In this document: positions 26,806 to 36,716 of the stretch, in pieces
How positions within the stretch are numbered: the stretch's first letter is position 1
Layout: every line of letters starts with the position of its first letter
NCBI RefSeq assembly: GCF_000027005.1
Contig: NC_012963.1
Span: forward strand, 1,488,001-1,552,000
Origin: Komagataella phaffii GS115
Lineage: Eukaryota; Ascomycota; Pichiomycetes; Pichiales; Pichiaceae
DNA length: 64,000 nt
Direction of reading: 5' to 3'
Made by a program: the position numbers and the translations under genes
Notes under the pieces: generated by a model
The model's database searches: none
The model's input: only the letters and a program-made list of their open reading frames with translations
Told to the model about the DNA's origin: nothing

Positions 26806-28236
26806 ATGACCAAAAGAAAGGCCAGAAAGGTTAAAGGCCCTAAAAAGCTAGCTAAGCAGATTCATGTATCTTATGAAGGATACACCGTATCTGCTTCAAG
26901 CTCTATAGAAATCATAGACGTTGATGAATTGGACTGGAATTTGATGTTCTCTCGTTTTGTCAGTCAACGAAAACCTTGCTTGATTGATGGAGTGATGCCA
27001 GGTCTGAATCTCAACATTTTTCAACCTCATTTGCTTAACGAGCTTTTAGACTACGGCGAAGCGCTTGAAGTTGAGCAAAAGATTAATGGGGGGTTTGGAT
27101 CTAATGTGCAGAGACTGCAAATGCGATTTGAAGAGTTAATGGAAAATTTGAGGACCGGTAAGGGAGATTTGTATTTGACCACACAATATGGGGGAGAGGA
27201 CGAGAATGATGAGAGAAAAGAAGAGGAAGAAGAAGAAGAAGAGGGAAACATTGAGAATTCAGGGACAGAAGGATTCGATGATAACTCTGATACCGAAACA
27301 TGTTCCCTAGTCAGTTTGAGTACTAGTTTCCATGACGATTTCGAAGATTTGGACGATTTGGACGATTTGGAAAAACCCAGACTATTTATACAGCCCCCTC
27401 TTTGTAATCTTTCTTCCTCGATCCTTCCATCTTCTCCTAGTTTCCTTGATAAACTTGCTATTCAGCAAGTTAATCTCTGGCTTGGAGCCGCCAGGCCTAC
27501 TCCTTTGGCACTGGATCCACTGAAAACTGATCTAGGAGTTGGAAATTGTGTTCCGAATGGTACTTCTTCTGGTCTTCATCATGACCATGCGGACAACTTG
27601 TACATACCTATACATGGACGGAAACGCTTCACCTTGTTCTCCCCCCAAGATGCTCCAAATCTGTACACTCAAGGCGACATTGCTACAATATATGAGAATG
27701 GAGTTGTGGACTACATAACGAACAAGAATGCTCCGAATTGGCGACATATTCGTGACGATGGGGCGATAATAGGTGAAGTATGTCGTTGGAAACTGGAACA
27801 GCAATCTGACTCTCTTTCTGAAACTCAACAAAAGCTGCTGCTTGAACAAATCAAGGAAGAGGATAAACTGTTAGCTTCATTCTCCTCTGTTCCAAAAGTT
27901 GAACCGCCATCCTTCAGCAGGATACCTCCAGCTTTGCTGCACATACAGGAAGTTGAATCAGTAGAGGATAGAGCACGTCTTCATGAATTATCCCAGAATG
28001 GCTATCCGCTGCTTTCTAAGTGTCACAGCCTTATAGTGGATCTGGAACCGGGACAAATGTTGTATCTTCCCGCAGGGTGGTTTCACGAAGTGAAATCATA
28101 TGGGGAGGAATCCCCGGAATTTCCATACGTTCATGAAGCAATAAATTACTGGTTTGAACCGCCTAATGGGTCCACGTCTGATAGGCCCTATGAGGATTCT
28201 TACTGGAGTGAAATCTCCCCCTATCTACTCAATTAG
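26806..28236 (+). CDS. JmjC/cupin-8 type Fe(II), 2-oxoglutarate-dependent oxygenase
   Basis: 476 residues. The N-terminus is very basic (MTKRKARKVKGPKKLAKQ, possible nuclear signal), followed by the cupin-8 entry motif RKPCLIDGVM. After an acidic insert (about residues 127-187, with an eight-Glu run and DLDDLDDLEK repeats) comes the metal site: GLHHDHADNLYIPIHGRKR (HxD) and the distal His in LPAGWFHEV. This is the JmjC hydroxylase pattern, as in JMJD7- or HSPBAP1-like proteins, which hydroxylate or otherwise modify proteins. I know of no direct S. cerevisiae counterpart. Substrate unknown; it is not a clear histone demethylase, since no PHD or JmjN is seen. Confidence 0.8.
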   Translation: MTKRKARKVKGPKKLAKQIHVSYEGYTVSASSSIEIIDVDELDWNLMFSRFVSQRKPCLIDGVMPGLNLNIFQPHLLNELLDYGEALEVEQKINGGFGSNVQRLQMRFEELMENLRTGKGDLYLTTQYGGEDENDERKEEEEEEEEGNIENSGTEGFDDNSDTETCSLVSLSTSFHDDFEDLDDLDDLEKPRLFIQPPLCNLSSSILPSSPSFLDKLAIQQVNLWLGAARPTPLALDPLKTDLGVGNCVPNGTSSGLHHDHADNLYIPIHGRKRFTLFSPQDAPNLYTQGDIATIYENGVVDYITNKNAPNWRHIRDDGAIIGEVCRWKLEQQSDSLSETQQKLLLEQIKEEDKLLASFSSVPKVEPPSFSRIPPALLHIQEVESVEDRARLHELSQNGYPLLSKCHSLIVDLEPGQMLYLPAGWFHEVKSYGEESPEFPYVHEAINYWFEPPNGSTSDRPYEDSYWSEISPYLLN

Positions 28237-28316
28237 CTCGCTCGATCTGAGTTTTCATAAATTTCCTGATCTGGTAGTAATTCTTATAAACCCCTGTTAC
28301 CAGTAGCACCTATAGT

Positions 28317-28556
28317 ATGCTATCCGGACGTCAACTTTTCCTGCTGTTCGATTGCGCGAGTCTCATCATATTCTTGCATGGCTACGTGGCTAGTCTCTTT
28401 CAAAATACACAGTTACTAAGCTTGGCCAGAAGTGACGACGAATCTATTGCTGACGCTGAATCTCAGCAACCTTTGGTCGGGGGGTCCCAATGCTTCGGGA
28501 TAAAGTTGAAGCCCGACAAACAATGCATGCAATCAAAAATAGAAGAGCTTAGTTGA
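28317..28556 (+). CDS. Possible small membrane protein
   Basis: 79 codons from ATG 28317. The N-terminal half has one hydrophobic segment (LFLLFDCASLIIFLHGYVASLF) that could be a signal anchor. The rest is polar and acidic (SDDESIADAES). It lies 80 bases after the JmjC gene on the same strand. No family recognised; it could be a chance ORF. Confidence 0.3.
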   Translation: MLSGRQLFLLFDCASLIIFLHGYVASLFQNTQLLSLARSDDESIADAESQQPLVGGSQCFGIKLKPDKQCMQSKIEELS

Positions 28557-29662
28557 TGTAATCAGAAAATGAGAATAGAGAATAGAAAAGTGTAAAGTTT
28601 TGCAGCTCAGTCGCCCTATTTTGGACAGGCATCTGAATACAATGCTAATTTTTAGTAATGAAAGCGGGATGCAAAAATGTTTGGAACGAAAGTCATTCAA
28701 TTGGCCGCTCGAAAAGACGCAGTTAGAGTTTCTCTCAATACCGAGTTGACTTCACCCCAAGTTCCTGACTGGTAAAAAAAAATCGCGTCTCCTGTGACTG
28801 TGTTCCTAATTTGGAGCAGGACATACCCATTCGATTTGTACAAAATTCTTAGAAGACTGCGGTAGATTACGAGAACATATCTGTACCCAGGTCAACTAAG
28901 ATGCTTTGAATTTTGTGAAGTTACTGCCTTCGATGAACTCTGTTCCAGAGTTACGTGTAATTCCGAGAGCGGTGAGCAATAGATCTTTGAACAACCGCAG
29001 AATAACACCCAGATTGTTTCTTTTCCATTATCAGGCAAATTTGAATTGAGATACATTCACACAGGTAAGAACAGTTGGAATATACCACACCGCTAATGTT
29101 GTTTATACCGTATTATTCGTACAACAAATGGATATGCTTTATTGTATTCTTTATTCTTTATTTCAGTATATTCCAATCAAAAAGTGACGCACTCCATAAA
29201 GGTAGTGTGTTGAATATTTTTCGTTGTTATTTCTTGGTACACTATTTTTGAAATAACTCTTTCTTCTTCTTCTACCTTTCTATCTGCTCCCTCTGGAATT
29301 TTAGCCAACAAAAGAGATTTCTTTTACCTCGTAAAAGGATTCTGCGCACAAGCATTAAGAAAACAGTAAGGAATCTCTCTGGACACCGGTTTTCCTTCAG
29401 ACTCTAATTATTAACACAATAGGCGCCGTTCTCGTTTTGTTTTTTCTAATCCTATCTTGTATTTACCTGCCCGATCCCGTTTTGTTCCTTCAACAGTTTA
29501 CAGGTGGTATTTATTAGGTTAAATATCCCTATCCACCCCTTTTACCTGTTATTGTCTCTTAGGTGAAGATTGAGGAGGAAATATAGTACATTTGTGGTAC
29601 TATTTTTTTAGATTTTCACCAAGTGTTTGTCTTTGCGTATTCCCGTTGTTTATATTATTATA
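28557..29662. other. GDS1 upstream region
   Basis: About 1.1 kb with no supportable gene. The last ~450 bases are strongly pyrimidine-rich (TTCTTCTTCTACCTTTC, CCCGTTTTGTTCC), typical of a long 5' leader of a highly regulated yeast gene. I looked for tRNA and box C/D patterns and found nothing convincing. Confidence 0.5.
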
Positions 29663-31030
29663 ATGTCTGTTCTGCCAGAAACCCCAGTGATCAAGTCAGA
29701 AGGGACTAGATTACGTTCCCCCGACTTCGGATTGTCAGGTTCGCAGTCTCCATTGTCACACGAAATTGGAACTGCAGTCAGTCCCTCTGAGAGAGGCGGC
29801 ACTCCATCGTCTACCTCTTCGACCCTTTCTGAAAGTACCGCCGCCACTTCTGTGTCGTCAATCTCTGAAGAGACGAAAAGATCCGTGGTCAAGAAGCCAG
29901 TGGCAGTCACTGCTTCACTGCCTACCCCCATGGCCAATGGATCGGGGACGAAAGTTTTGAAGAAAAGGCCGAAACTTGCTGCAACTACTGGTATTTCAAC
30001 AAGTGTTCCAGTAACCGGTGAAAGGCCCAAACCTGGTCAGCATTCCACTTTAGATGATGATGTTCTTTATGCTATTTTTGAAATATTATTCGAAAAGGAT
30101 CCCAAAACTGAAGGAATGACTGTCAAACAGTTGTGTGATATCCTGAGTGAAAAGCATCCAGAGATGGCAAAGTTAAGTACTAAAACTTCCAATTTAGTAT
30201 CTGCTAAACTTAACGCGTACGTGAAGAGGGTTGAAAAGGGTGAAAGAGGTTTGATATACGCTCTTTCAAGAGATTGGGCGGACGCCTCGCCCAAAAGAAT
30301 GGTCTATGTTTATAGAGGAATTCTTGCCCCTGAATACTATGTACACGTTGAGTCAATATTGGAGACACAGAGATCTTTGGATATTTCTGTCGGTGACGAT
30401 AGAGCGAAGAAAACGGTTGGATCTTCTTCCGCATTCGAGTCTTCCTCGGACTCTCCTGTTTTCCCTACAGTCACCAAACAAAGAAGGGCCACTGTATTTG
30501 ACTTGCCTACGAATAAGTCTGCTTCCTTCGTTGATGAACTCAAATCTCCGGCAATTTCTGTGCCCTACAATGTTGCACCGGTGACAGCTGCATTGAGTCG
30601 AGTTCCCGTGGATAGAGCCAGCGCTGAATCGTCCCCTGCGTCCAAAAGGAGACCTTCAGAATCAGAAATTGATGATGATGAAGATTTTGAAACGGAAGCC
30701 CGTCGCTTAACCAAAAGATCTAAATCTTTCTCATTTTTGAATTCGAAGCGCCCAAAACACGTCACCGCAGCAGCTGCTGCTCCCAGATTCTCTCGCAAAG
30801 ACTTGGTTAATAATCCATCGTCAATGGCCGCCGCTGCTGCGCTGCGTGCTGCCTCTTTTAGTGAGAGTTCAATCCCTGCGGAGTCTCAAATACCTGCTAA
30901 AAAGAGATCCAAAAGCGGAACTGCTTTATCTGTTGCCTGGATCAGGACATTGAGATCGGGGTTCCTTACGGAAGATATTGAGTCTCCTGAGGATATGTCT
31001 ATATCCGAATTAGACTCCATGTTCGTTTGA
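29663..31030 (+). CDS. GDS1: Gds1-like winged-helix protein
   Basis: 455 residues from ATG 29663; the longer frame starts at TTG. A Ser/Thr/Pro-rich N-terminus of ~130 residues precedes a compact domain (about 135-240): STLDDDVLYAIFEILFEKD, MTVKQLCDILSEKHPEM, LSTKTSNLVSAKLNAYVKR, and YALSRDWADASPKRMVYVYRG. This is the conserved Gds1 winged-helix-like domain of budding yeasts. S. cerevisiae GDS1 was found as a suppressor of a mitochondrial (nam9) defect, and the exact role is unclear. The C-terminus has nuclear-type basic clusters (TKRSKSFSF, KKRSKSG) and alanine runs. Probably a transcription-related nuclear protein. Confidence 0.78.
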   Translation: MSVLPETPVIKSEGTRLRSPDFGLSGSQSPLSHEIGTAVSPSERGGTPSSTSSTLSESTAATSVSSISEETKRSVVKKPVAVTASLPTPMANGSGTKVLKKRPKLAATTGISTSVPVTGERPKPGQHSTLDDDVLYAIFEILFEKDPKTEGMTVKQLCDILSEKHPEMAKLSTKTSNLVSAKLNAYVKRVEKGERGLIYALSRDWADASPKRMVYVYRGILAPEYYVHVESILETQRSLDISVGDDRAKKTVGSSSAFESSSDSPVFPTVTKQRRATVFDLPTNKSASFVDELKSPAISVPYNVAPVTAALSRVPVDRASAESSPASKRRPSESEIDDDEDFETEARRLTKRSKSFSFLNSKRPKHVTAAAAAPRFSRKDLVNNPSSMAAAAALRAASFSESSIPAESQIPAKKRSKSGTALSVAWIRTLRSGFLTEDIESPEDMSISELDSMFV

Positions 31031-31169
31031 ATAAGCCAATTGTATTATAGATGCGAAGACCAAGTCTAGAATTGATTTCTATACCGGGATTTGCGTATAT
31101 GGTGTATGTATAAAAAATTGTATCAATAATAACCTAGTTCGTGTTTCCCTATTGAAAATAGTAATCAGT

Positions 31170-33108
31170 TCAAGTCATTTGGTATTTGGGCCCATCCCCC
31201 CCTTCAGGGACTTCCCAGTTTATCGTCTGTGTTGGTATCTTGATATCACAAGTCTTACAGTGAATGCAATTCTGAGCATTGATTTGAAACTTAACCCCAT
31301 CTTTTTTCGACTCATCAGGAATATACTCGTAAACTCCTGCCGGACAGAATCTATTTTCTATTCCACGATACGCCTTGTATAGCCTTTCCGTATGCAACCC
31401 ATAGTCCTGTGACGGGATTCGAAGATGACACCGTTCATCCTCCTTATGATAAGTGCCTGTGCGGGATACTGACGTGAGTATGTCAAATGAAATCTCGCCG
31501 TCAGGTTTGGGATATACGATCTTGGGGTGTAATGCAGCATTTTCTGTTATGTAGGCATCCGTATTGTGGTGATTCAGAGTGAATGGCTCTCTTCCCTTTG
31601 TGAACAAAGTTACCAATCCTGAAAAAGCTAAACCTCCGAGCAGCTTAAACGGACCTGAGAAAGATGGCCTAACATTCCGTACTTCATACAACTCTTGGAA
31701 CAGCCACGAATCCTTAAATGCTTCTTCGTATGACCTCAACTCTAATGCTGTAGCACCGTCAAGTGGGGTATACTCATCTCCTCTTTCCTCAGCTTCCTCC
31801 TTTAAAATAGTTTCCTTTTCAACTTCCTCGACCGTCTTCAATAAATTCTGTTTCTGCAAAGCCTTGAAAGCAGATTCGGCCGCCAGAATTCCCGATTTTA
31901 TTGCAGTATGTGATCCTTTTATCTTAGGAACGTTCATGAATCCAGCAGAAGCTCCCACTAAGACCCCACCAAGGAAAAAATAACTGCGGCACAGATTGAA
32001 GTCCTCCTTCGTTCAAAGTTCTAGCTGCATAAGATATACATTTACCACCTTTTAGTACACTTGAATAAAAGGGGTGATGTTTTAATTTCTGAAATTCTTG
32101 GTATGGCGAAATCCAAGGGTTCTTGTAATCTAGCCCTACGACTAATCCAACGGTTACCAAACCATCTCCAAAATGATATTGAAAACCACCGCCATAAACA
32201 TCTTCACTTAAGGGATACCCCATGGTGTGCCCAACGTAGCCTTTCTTGAAATTCTCTGGTTTTACTTCCCAAACTTCTTTTAGACCGAGGCCATAAGTTT
32301 GCGGGTTTCTTCCATCCCTTAAATTATACTTCTTGATAGCTTTCTTGCTTAACGATCCATGGCATCCTTCGGCCAGAACGGTCAACTTACTATTAAATTG
32401 CATACCTCTTTCAAAATCATCGTTCGGCACTCCGTCCTTGCCAATTCCCATATCCTTGGTAGCTACTCCTATTACGCTGTTTGAAGCATCATCTATGACA
32501 AGTTCATCCACTGATATTCCACTATATAATTCCACTCCAAGCTTCTCCGCCCTCTCACTTAAATATTTGGTGACTTCACTTAGTGATACAATATAGTTCT
32601 TGCCCACATTAGTCATCTGTGGAGGTTCTGGAACAGGAAATGAATCATTAGGAACAAGGAATCTCATGTGTTCCTCTTCCACTAGTGTCACCATATCATC
32701 TGGAAGAGGTATCCCATCGTCGGTGTAAAAGAGCTCTCTCAATCCGCGGGGTTCCAAAACAGCTCCACTGACTATGTGGGATCCCATGTCTGGTGCTTTC
32801 TCCAACACAACAACTCTAAGAGTACCGTACCCTTCTTTATTATCCAATTGTTTTAAGCGAATGGCTGTAGCCAATCCAGCAACACCTCCTCCAACAACAC
32901 ATACGTCTGCATGATCAACAACTCTTTGTTCTGTCAAAAGCTGCTGCTCTTCTTCTGTCATTCTTGAAAATGGCACCTCTTTGAAATATGAAATTCCAGT
33001 GGAAAATGAACGTAAAGCCTTGGAATAAGGGCTGAATGCTCTTATCCTAGAACGTGACATTCTGTGAATGGCATCAGAAGAGATTCTGCTTATCCTAGGG
33101 AGAAGCAT
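31170..33108 (-). CDS. CIR2: Electron-transfer flavoprotein:ubiquinone oxidoreductase, interrupted by a frameshift
   Basis: ETF-QO passes electrons from ETF to ubiquinone in the inner mitochondrial membrane. The N-terminal frame carries an Arg/Ser-rich presequence from ATG 33108 (MLLPRISRISSDAIHR), the FAD motif DVCVVGGGVAGLATAIRL, GSHIVSGAVLEPRGL, and the ubiquinone-binding region GYVGHTMGYPL. It stops at 31924. The C-terminal frame begins with GASAGFMNVPKIKG and ends at 31170 with the 4Fe-4S ligands (CIHCKTCDIKIP plus an upstream Cys in FCPAGVYEY). The two parts abut exactly where the family reads FPGG.LxGxSxGFMNVPKIKG. One extra base within about 31960-31980 (A6 run or AAGG on the plus strand) explains the break. 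Joined length is about 645 residues (S. cerevisiae 631). Earlier in-frame ATGs (33195) are possible. Confidence 0.9.
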
Positions 33109-33568
33109 TGACGAATATGGACTATCTAGATGAAGAGTATCAATTTTTACATAAGAGTACATCGATTTTTTCAGAACTTTCATCACGTGAGACATTAGCA
33201 ATTTTTTGAAATAAGCGAGTAACCAATGAGAAGCATTATTATTGTAAACCCTACAAATATTGATGAAAGAGTAAAAATAGATAGAAAGCTCGATGGGAAT
33301 ATTGCTGCCAATCATCAGTGTTGACGAGCACGGAGAGAACTGTAACAACTCTTCCGCAAGTTACTCAATCTTCTGTTGATCCATCGCAAGCAGAAAAATC
33401 TAGTGTGTCGTGTGTCTATCAATTTATGTCAAGTATAAGTCATTTCTTTCGCCCCTCACTTAGAGTCTCCGACTTACCATAGTTTTTCCTCTAACCGATT
33501 AACAATATCATAGCTCAGTTCAATAACTTTTGTGTCGTAGAAACGTAAAGTAATTGTATCTTATCACC
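33109..33568. promoter_or_regulatory. CIR2 / NRD1 divergent promoter region
   Basis: About 460 bases, no gene. A palindromic TCACGTGA lies at 33183-33190, about 75 bases upstream of the likely CIR2 ATG. Nothing else specific seen. Confidence 0.4.
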
Positions 33569-35359
33569 ATGTCGATCGCAGAATTTGATGCTACGCTAAA
33601 AGAACTTAAGACACTGAAGGCCCCAGGGGTTTCAGGCTCTAGAATTAAGAAACTAGTAACGTTTGCCGTGGATAACGTATCGCAAGAGTCGCAGCTTGTT
33701 GATGTGATGTATGACAACTTCAAGTTTGCTCCTCCTACTCATAAGTTGGGCTACGTTTATGTAATCGATGCAGTAGCAAGGCGATACTTTGATCTCATAA
33801 CTGGTAATCCAGTTAATTCCGATTCTAAAAATGGTTCCTTTGAGGCAGGAGTCTACAAGATCCAAAATATAATCAAGCAAGTTATAGAAGAGTCATTTGC
33901 AAGTGGCATCAACGAAGAGCAGAAGGAGAAACTCAGTAAACTTGTAGACATTTGGTCACGATTCAACACATTTGAGTCTAGCATTTTGAAAGATATCAAG
34001 TACAAGTACTTTAGATCTACTACTCCTCCGGGCTCTCCTCCCAGTAGCCGATCTTACCTATTGCAGTCTGGCAATTCAACCGAGACAAGAAGTGATCCTA
34101 CAGCTATTTTGCAGCAGTTGGCGTCGCAAGCAGGTTCCGTAAGCAAAAGTGCACCTAATCCCGGCTCCACTTCTTCATTTGTATCTCCGCCTGCCGCAAA
34201 TGCTCCTGTGCTATCTAACCCCAACGACCCTAATGCCATTTTCCAAATGCTGCAGCAGATGCATGGTGGACAAATGGCTCAGTATCAACAACCACACCAA
34301 GCACAGCAGCTGCAACAACCTCTTCAACAGTCTCACCCACAATATCAGCAATTTCAGCCAGCTCAAGGCCGATTCCAATCTCAGTCCCAGACCCAATCGT
34401 ATCAAGACTATCGAGACAGGAATGAGGAAGATCATTCTAGACGAAATGATCAGAGATCAAGATCAAGATCTCCTAGAAGAAAGGAAGCTACCAACTCTAC
34501 TGACTCACCAACTCTTTTTCCAGGTGAAAGGAATGACCCTTCAAACCCTCACTTTAGACAGAAGCCTCTTTATTACGATAACACCCTACCTCAAGGATCT
34601 GTTAAAGTTCTGAGCAGAACTGTATTTGTTGGCGGCGTCAACCCTGGTATGGATGAAATAAAACTTTCCACGATATTGAGGCCATTTGCTGAGGTACAAA
34701 GTGTAATATTGAATCCGGGTAAGAAAATTGCTTTTGTCAAGGTGTACTCCAGACAAGAAGCTGAGAATGTTATCAATAACTTTGTCAGTCAGACAAACAC
34801 TAGTCTTCGAACCAGATGGGGTGTAGGATATGGACCAAGAGATTGCTGCGATTATCAAAGGGGCGTCTCGATCATTCCTATTGATAGGTTGACCGATGCT
34901 GACAGACGGTGGGCAGTTGAAGCAGGCTGGGGAGGAACTGGTGGTGAGCCTTTGACAGGAGGACAAGTGTTTGAGGAGCCAGATATTGAGGTCGGTCATG
35001 GAGTTTCGTCTAAAGCTATTTCAAGGAAAATGCCTACAAATAGTGCCCGAAATGGACCTCGCTCTAACCGACCAGGAGAGATGCAAGACAATGTAACTCC
35101 TTCAGCTTCTGCAGTTCCTCAGTTCGCGCCTAATCTTATCCAGTCTAATCCCTTAGGACAACTATTCAATAGCCCAAGCTCAAATGCTACTCCCAATACG
35201 AACATGAACTCTTTGAACAGTTTTGCCTCACCTCCACCACAGATGCAACCATCTATACCTTTGAGTCAATCTCAGCAGCACCCTTCAGCTTCAACTCAGC
35301 CTGATGTGAATGCGTTGTTCCAGAATTTGGCAAGCCTGGTAAATAACCAAAATAAGTAA
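33569..35359 (+). CDS. NRD1: Nrd1-type RNA-binding transcription terminator
   Basis: 596 residues from ATG 33569. The N-terminal CTD-interacting domain (about 1-150) reads MSIAEFDATLKELKTLKAPG and KLGYVYVIDAVARRYFD, matching Nrd1. A Gln-rich stretch (about 230-275) follows, then an Arg/Ser-Glu segment (RRNDQRSRSRSPRRKE). The RRM starts near residue 349 (SRTVFVGGV, IAFVKVYSRQEAENVI) and carries the Nrd1-specific extension RWGVGYGPRDCCDY. In S. cerevisiae, Nrd1 with Nab3 and Sen1 ends transcription of snoRNAs and cryptic transcripts by binding GUAA/G and Ser5-phosphorylated CTD. A second Pro/Gln/Asn-rich low-complexity tail ends the protein. Intact. Confidence 0.92.
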   Translation: MSIAEFDATLKELKTLKAPGVSGSRIKKLVTFAVDNVSQESQLVDVMYDNFKFAPPTHKLGYVYVIDAVARRYFDLITGNPVNSDSKNGSFEAGVYKIQNIIKQVIEESFASGINEEQKEKLSKLVDIWSRFNTFESSILKDIKYKYFRSTTPPGSPPSSRSYLLQSGNSTETRSDPTAILQQLASQAGSVSKSAPNPGSTSSFVSPPAANAPVLSNPNDPNAIFQMLQQMHGGQMAQYQQPHQAQQLQQPLQQSHPQYQQFQPAQGRFQSQSQTQSYQDYRDRNEEDHSRRNDQRSRSRSPRRKEATNSTDSPTLFPGERNDPSNPHFRQKPLYYDNTLPQGSVKVLSRTVFVGGVNPGMDEIKLSTILRPFAEVQSVILNPGKKIAFVKVYSRQEAENVINNFVSQTNTSLRTRWGVGYGPRDCCDYQRGVSIIPIDRLTDADRRWAVEAGWGGTGGEPLTGGQVFEEPDIEVGHGVSSKAISRKMPTNSARNGPRSNRPGEMQDNVTPSASAVPQFAPNLIQSNPLGQLFNSPSSNATPNTNMNSLNSFASPPPQMQPSIPLSQSQQHPSASTQPDVNALFQNLASLVNNQNK

Positions 35360-35433
35360 ATAGGAAGCATTTTATTGAGTTCAAGTAACTAATCCATTTT
35401 ACAAACACATACATTAAGTAGGCCTTAAAAAGC

Positions 35434-35703
35434 AAAAATGTAAATAGCCGGTTCACATAGTCAAACTTTGTTCACCAACAGCCCATTACCAACGAGATGC
35501 TATCTCACCCGCCTCCTTGCGGGACGTGTTCCCTGCTGGATTGCTCCCCTTGGGCGGTGGCACGTCTTATTGCTCGCCTTCCCCCACAGATTACTCGTAT
35601 GGAAAATATTGCGGACCGCCAGGATCGAACGAGACACCTCAGTTGTAAGCTATTAGGAATCAAGGTCAAGTAACTACCTCCCCCGGATGCGCCATAACAG
35701 CCT
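35434..35703 (-). ncRNA. SCR1: SRP RNA (7SL-like), Pol III transcript
   Basis: The gap between NRD1 and the SRAP gene holds a structured RNA on the minus strand. Its proposed 5' end AGGCTGTTATGGC nearly repeats the S. cerevisiae SCR1 start AGGCTGTAATGGC, the Alu-domain UGU motif. An internal A-box (TGGCGCATCCGGGG, 35681-35694) and B-box (GTTCGATCC, 35622-35630) fit Pol III, and T5 at 35434-35438 fits a terminator. Strong hairpins are visible: CCCGC/GCGGG (35508-35523), GAGAT/ATCTC (35494-35506), and GACGTG/CACGTC (35523-35528 with 35561-35566). The last encloses GGGGAGCAATCC, reminiscent of the SRP54-binding helix 8. Length about 270 bases, shorter than SCR1 (522) but usual for other fungi. 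A Pol III RNA is well supported; the SRP identity is likely but not proven. Confidence 0.68.
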
Positions 35704-35758
35704 AGTTAACTCCTAGAAAGGAATTGATTATATATTAACAAGTTAACAAGTTAACAAT

Positions 35759-36513
35759 CTATTTTTTCATCTTCTTATCCGGTTCCTCTTCAGTTATACT
35801 CTCAGGAGCCGACCGTTTGAAACTTGATGACTGTGATCCGTTGGCTGACATCGCAATTTTTTTAGTAAAATAAGTAATATCTCTCACTTTATTTATCAGA
35901 TCACTGCCCTCATTCTTGACATTTCCAACTCTGGTTGAAACCCTGTAAATATTCAAATGGTTAGAATCGAACGGCTTAATTTCTAGATGAGTAAAAGGTA
36001 TCTTCGGATCTAACCATGAACTAATATCTTCCTTCTCCAACATTAAAGGCATTCGCTTGTGTAAATTGGCTAGTTCCTTAGAGTCGGCATCTTTCGTCAC
36101 TATAGCGTAGCATCGATTCTTACTGTATATACCAGCAAGAAAAAAACATTTTCTGTTTTGTGGGATACATAATAGGGAATCTTGTCCTTCCATTCATAGT
36201 AACCCTGAATTGGGACAACACATCGCAATTGGTTAATACTAGATTTCCAAAGTTGGCTAGTGCTCAGAGTTTCCCACTTAGCATTGAAAGTGGAATATCC
36301 TTTCAAGAATCCCCATTTCATATACTCTAACATTCCCTTATGACAGCTGCTTTCTACAATTTGAAAGTAAACCGGATTCGTGGTAGTAGGGCCAATATTA
36401 TAGCGAGAGCTCCTTTGAACTTCATTAACAACCTTATCAACCGGTAATTCGTGCATCTCCATCCAATGTACCAGATCTTGGTGATCTAAAGACATGCAGT
36501 ATCTCCCACACAT
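35759..36513 (-). CDS. SRAP-domain protein (HMCES/YMR114C type), interrupted by a one-base frameshift
   Basis: SRAP proteins protect abasic sites in single-stranded DNA by forming a covalent link through Cys2. The start MCGRYCMSL supplies Cys2 directly after Met. Next come RYNIGPTT, MKWGFLKG, NAKWETL, CVVPIQGYYEW and, after the break, LANLHKRMPLML with the expected His. The first frame ends at 36100 and the second continues to 35759. They fit together if the T7 run on the minus strand (36140-36146 as A7) is T8, giving VFFLAGIYS. The joined product is about 251 residues. The C-terminus is basic (PDKKMKK). It sits beside the MGR3 pair as YMR114C sits beside MGR3 in S. cerevisiae. The deletion is probably a homopolymer error. 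Confidence 0.85.
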
Positions 36514-36716
36514 AGTTTTCTAAAAGGGAAAAGCAATGTAGATTAAGATTAGTCAATACTTGTCTCCGCCATAAGCCGATTATGTCTTCTCGAATGATCT
36601 AGCGAAGGCGCAAGTATTATGGGAATCATTCTCTTATCAAAAAAGTTGACTCGTTTTTACGCTAAATCTATAGTATTATCAACTTTTAGGTCCTAGTAAA
36701 GTACAGGATTTTGTAA

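Noticed and set aside
28900..28990. A box C/D snoRNA (GATGAAC near 28932)
   Set aside because: No matching D box at a proper distance and no terminal stem.
31170..31958. A separate ferredoxin-like gene next to CIR2
   Set aside because: It is the iron-sulphur end of ETF-QO; the split is a frameshift.
35600..35700. A degenerate or intron-containing tRNA on the minus strand (TTCGATC loop, A-box)
   Set aside because: The T-stem does not pair and no good anticodon arm forms. The A/B boxes are better explained as the internal Pol III promoter of the SRP RNA.
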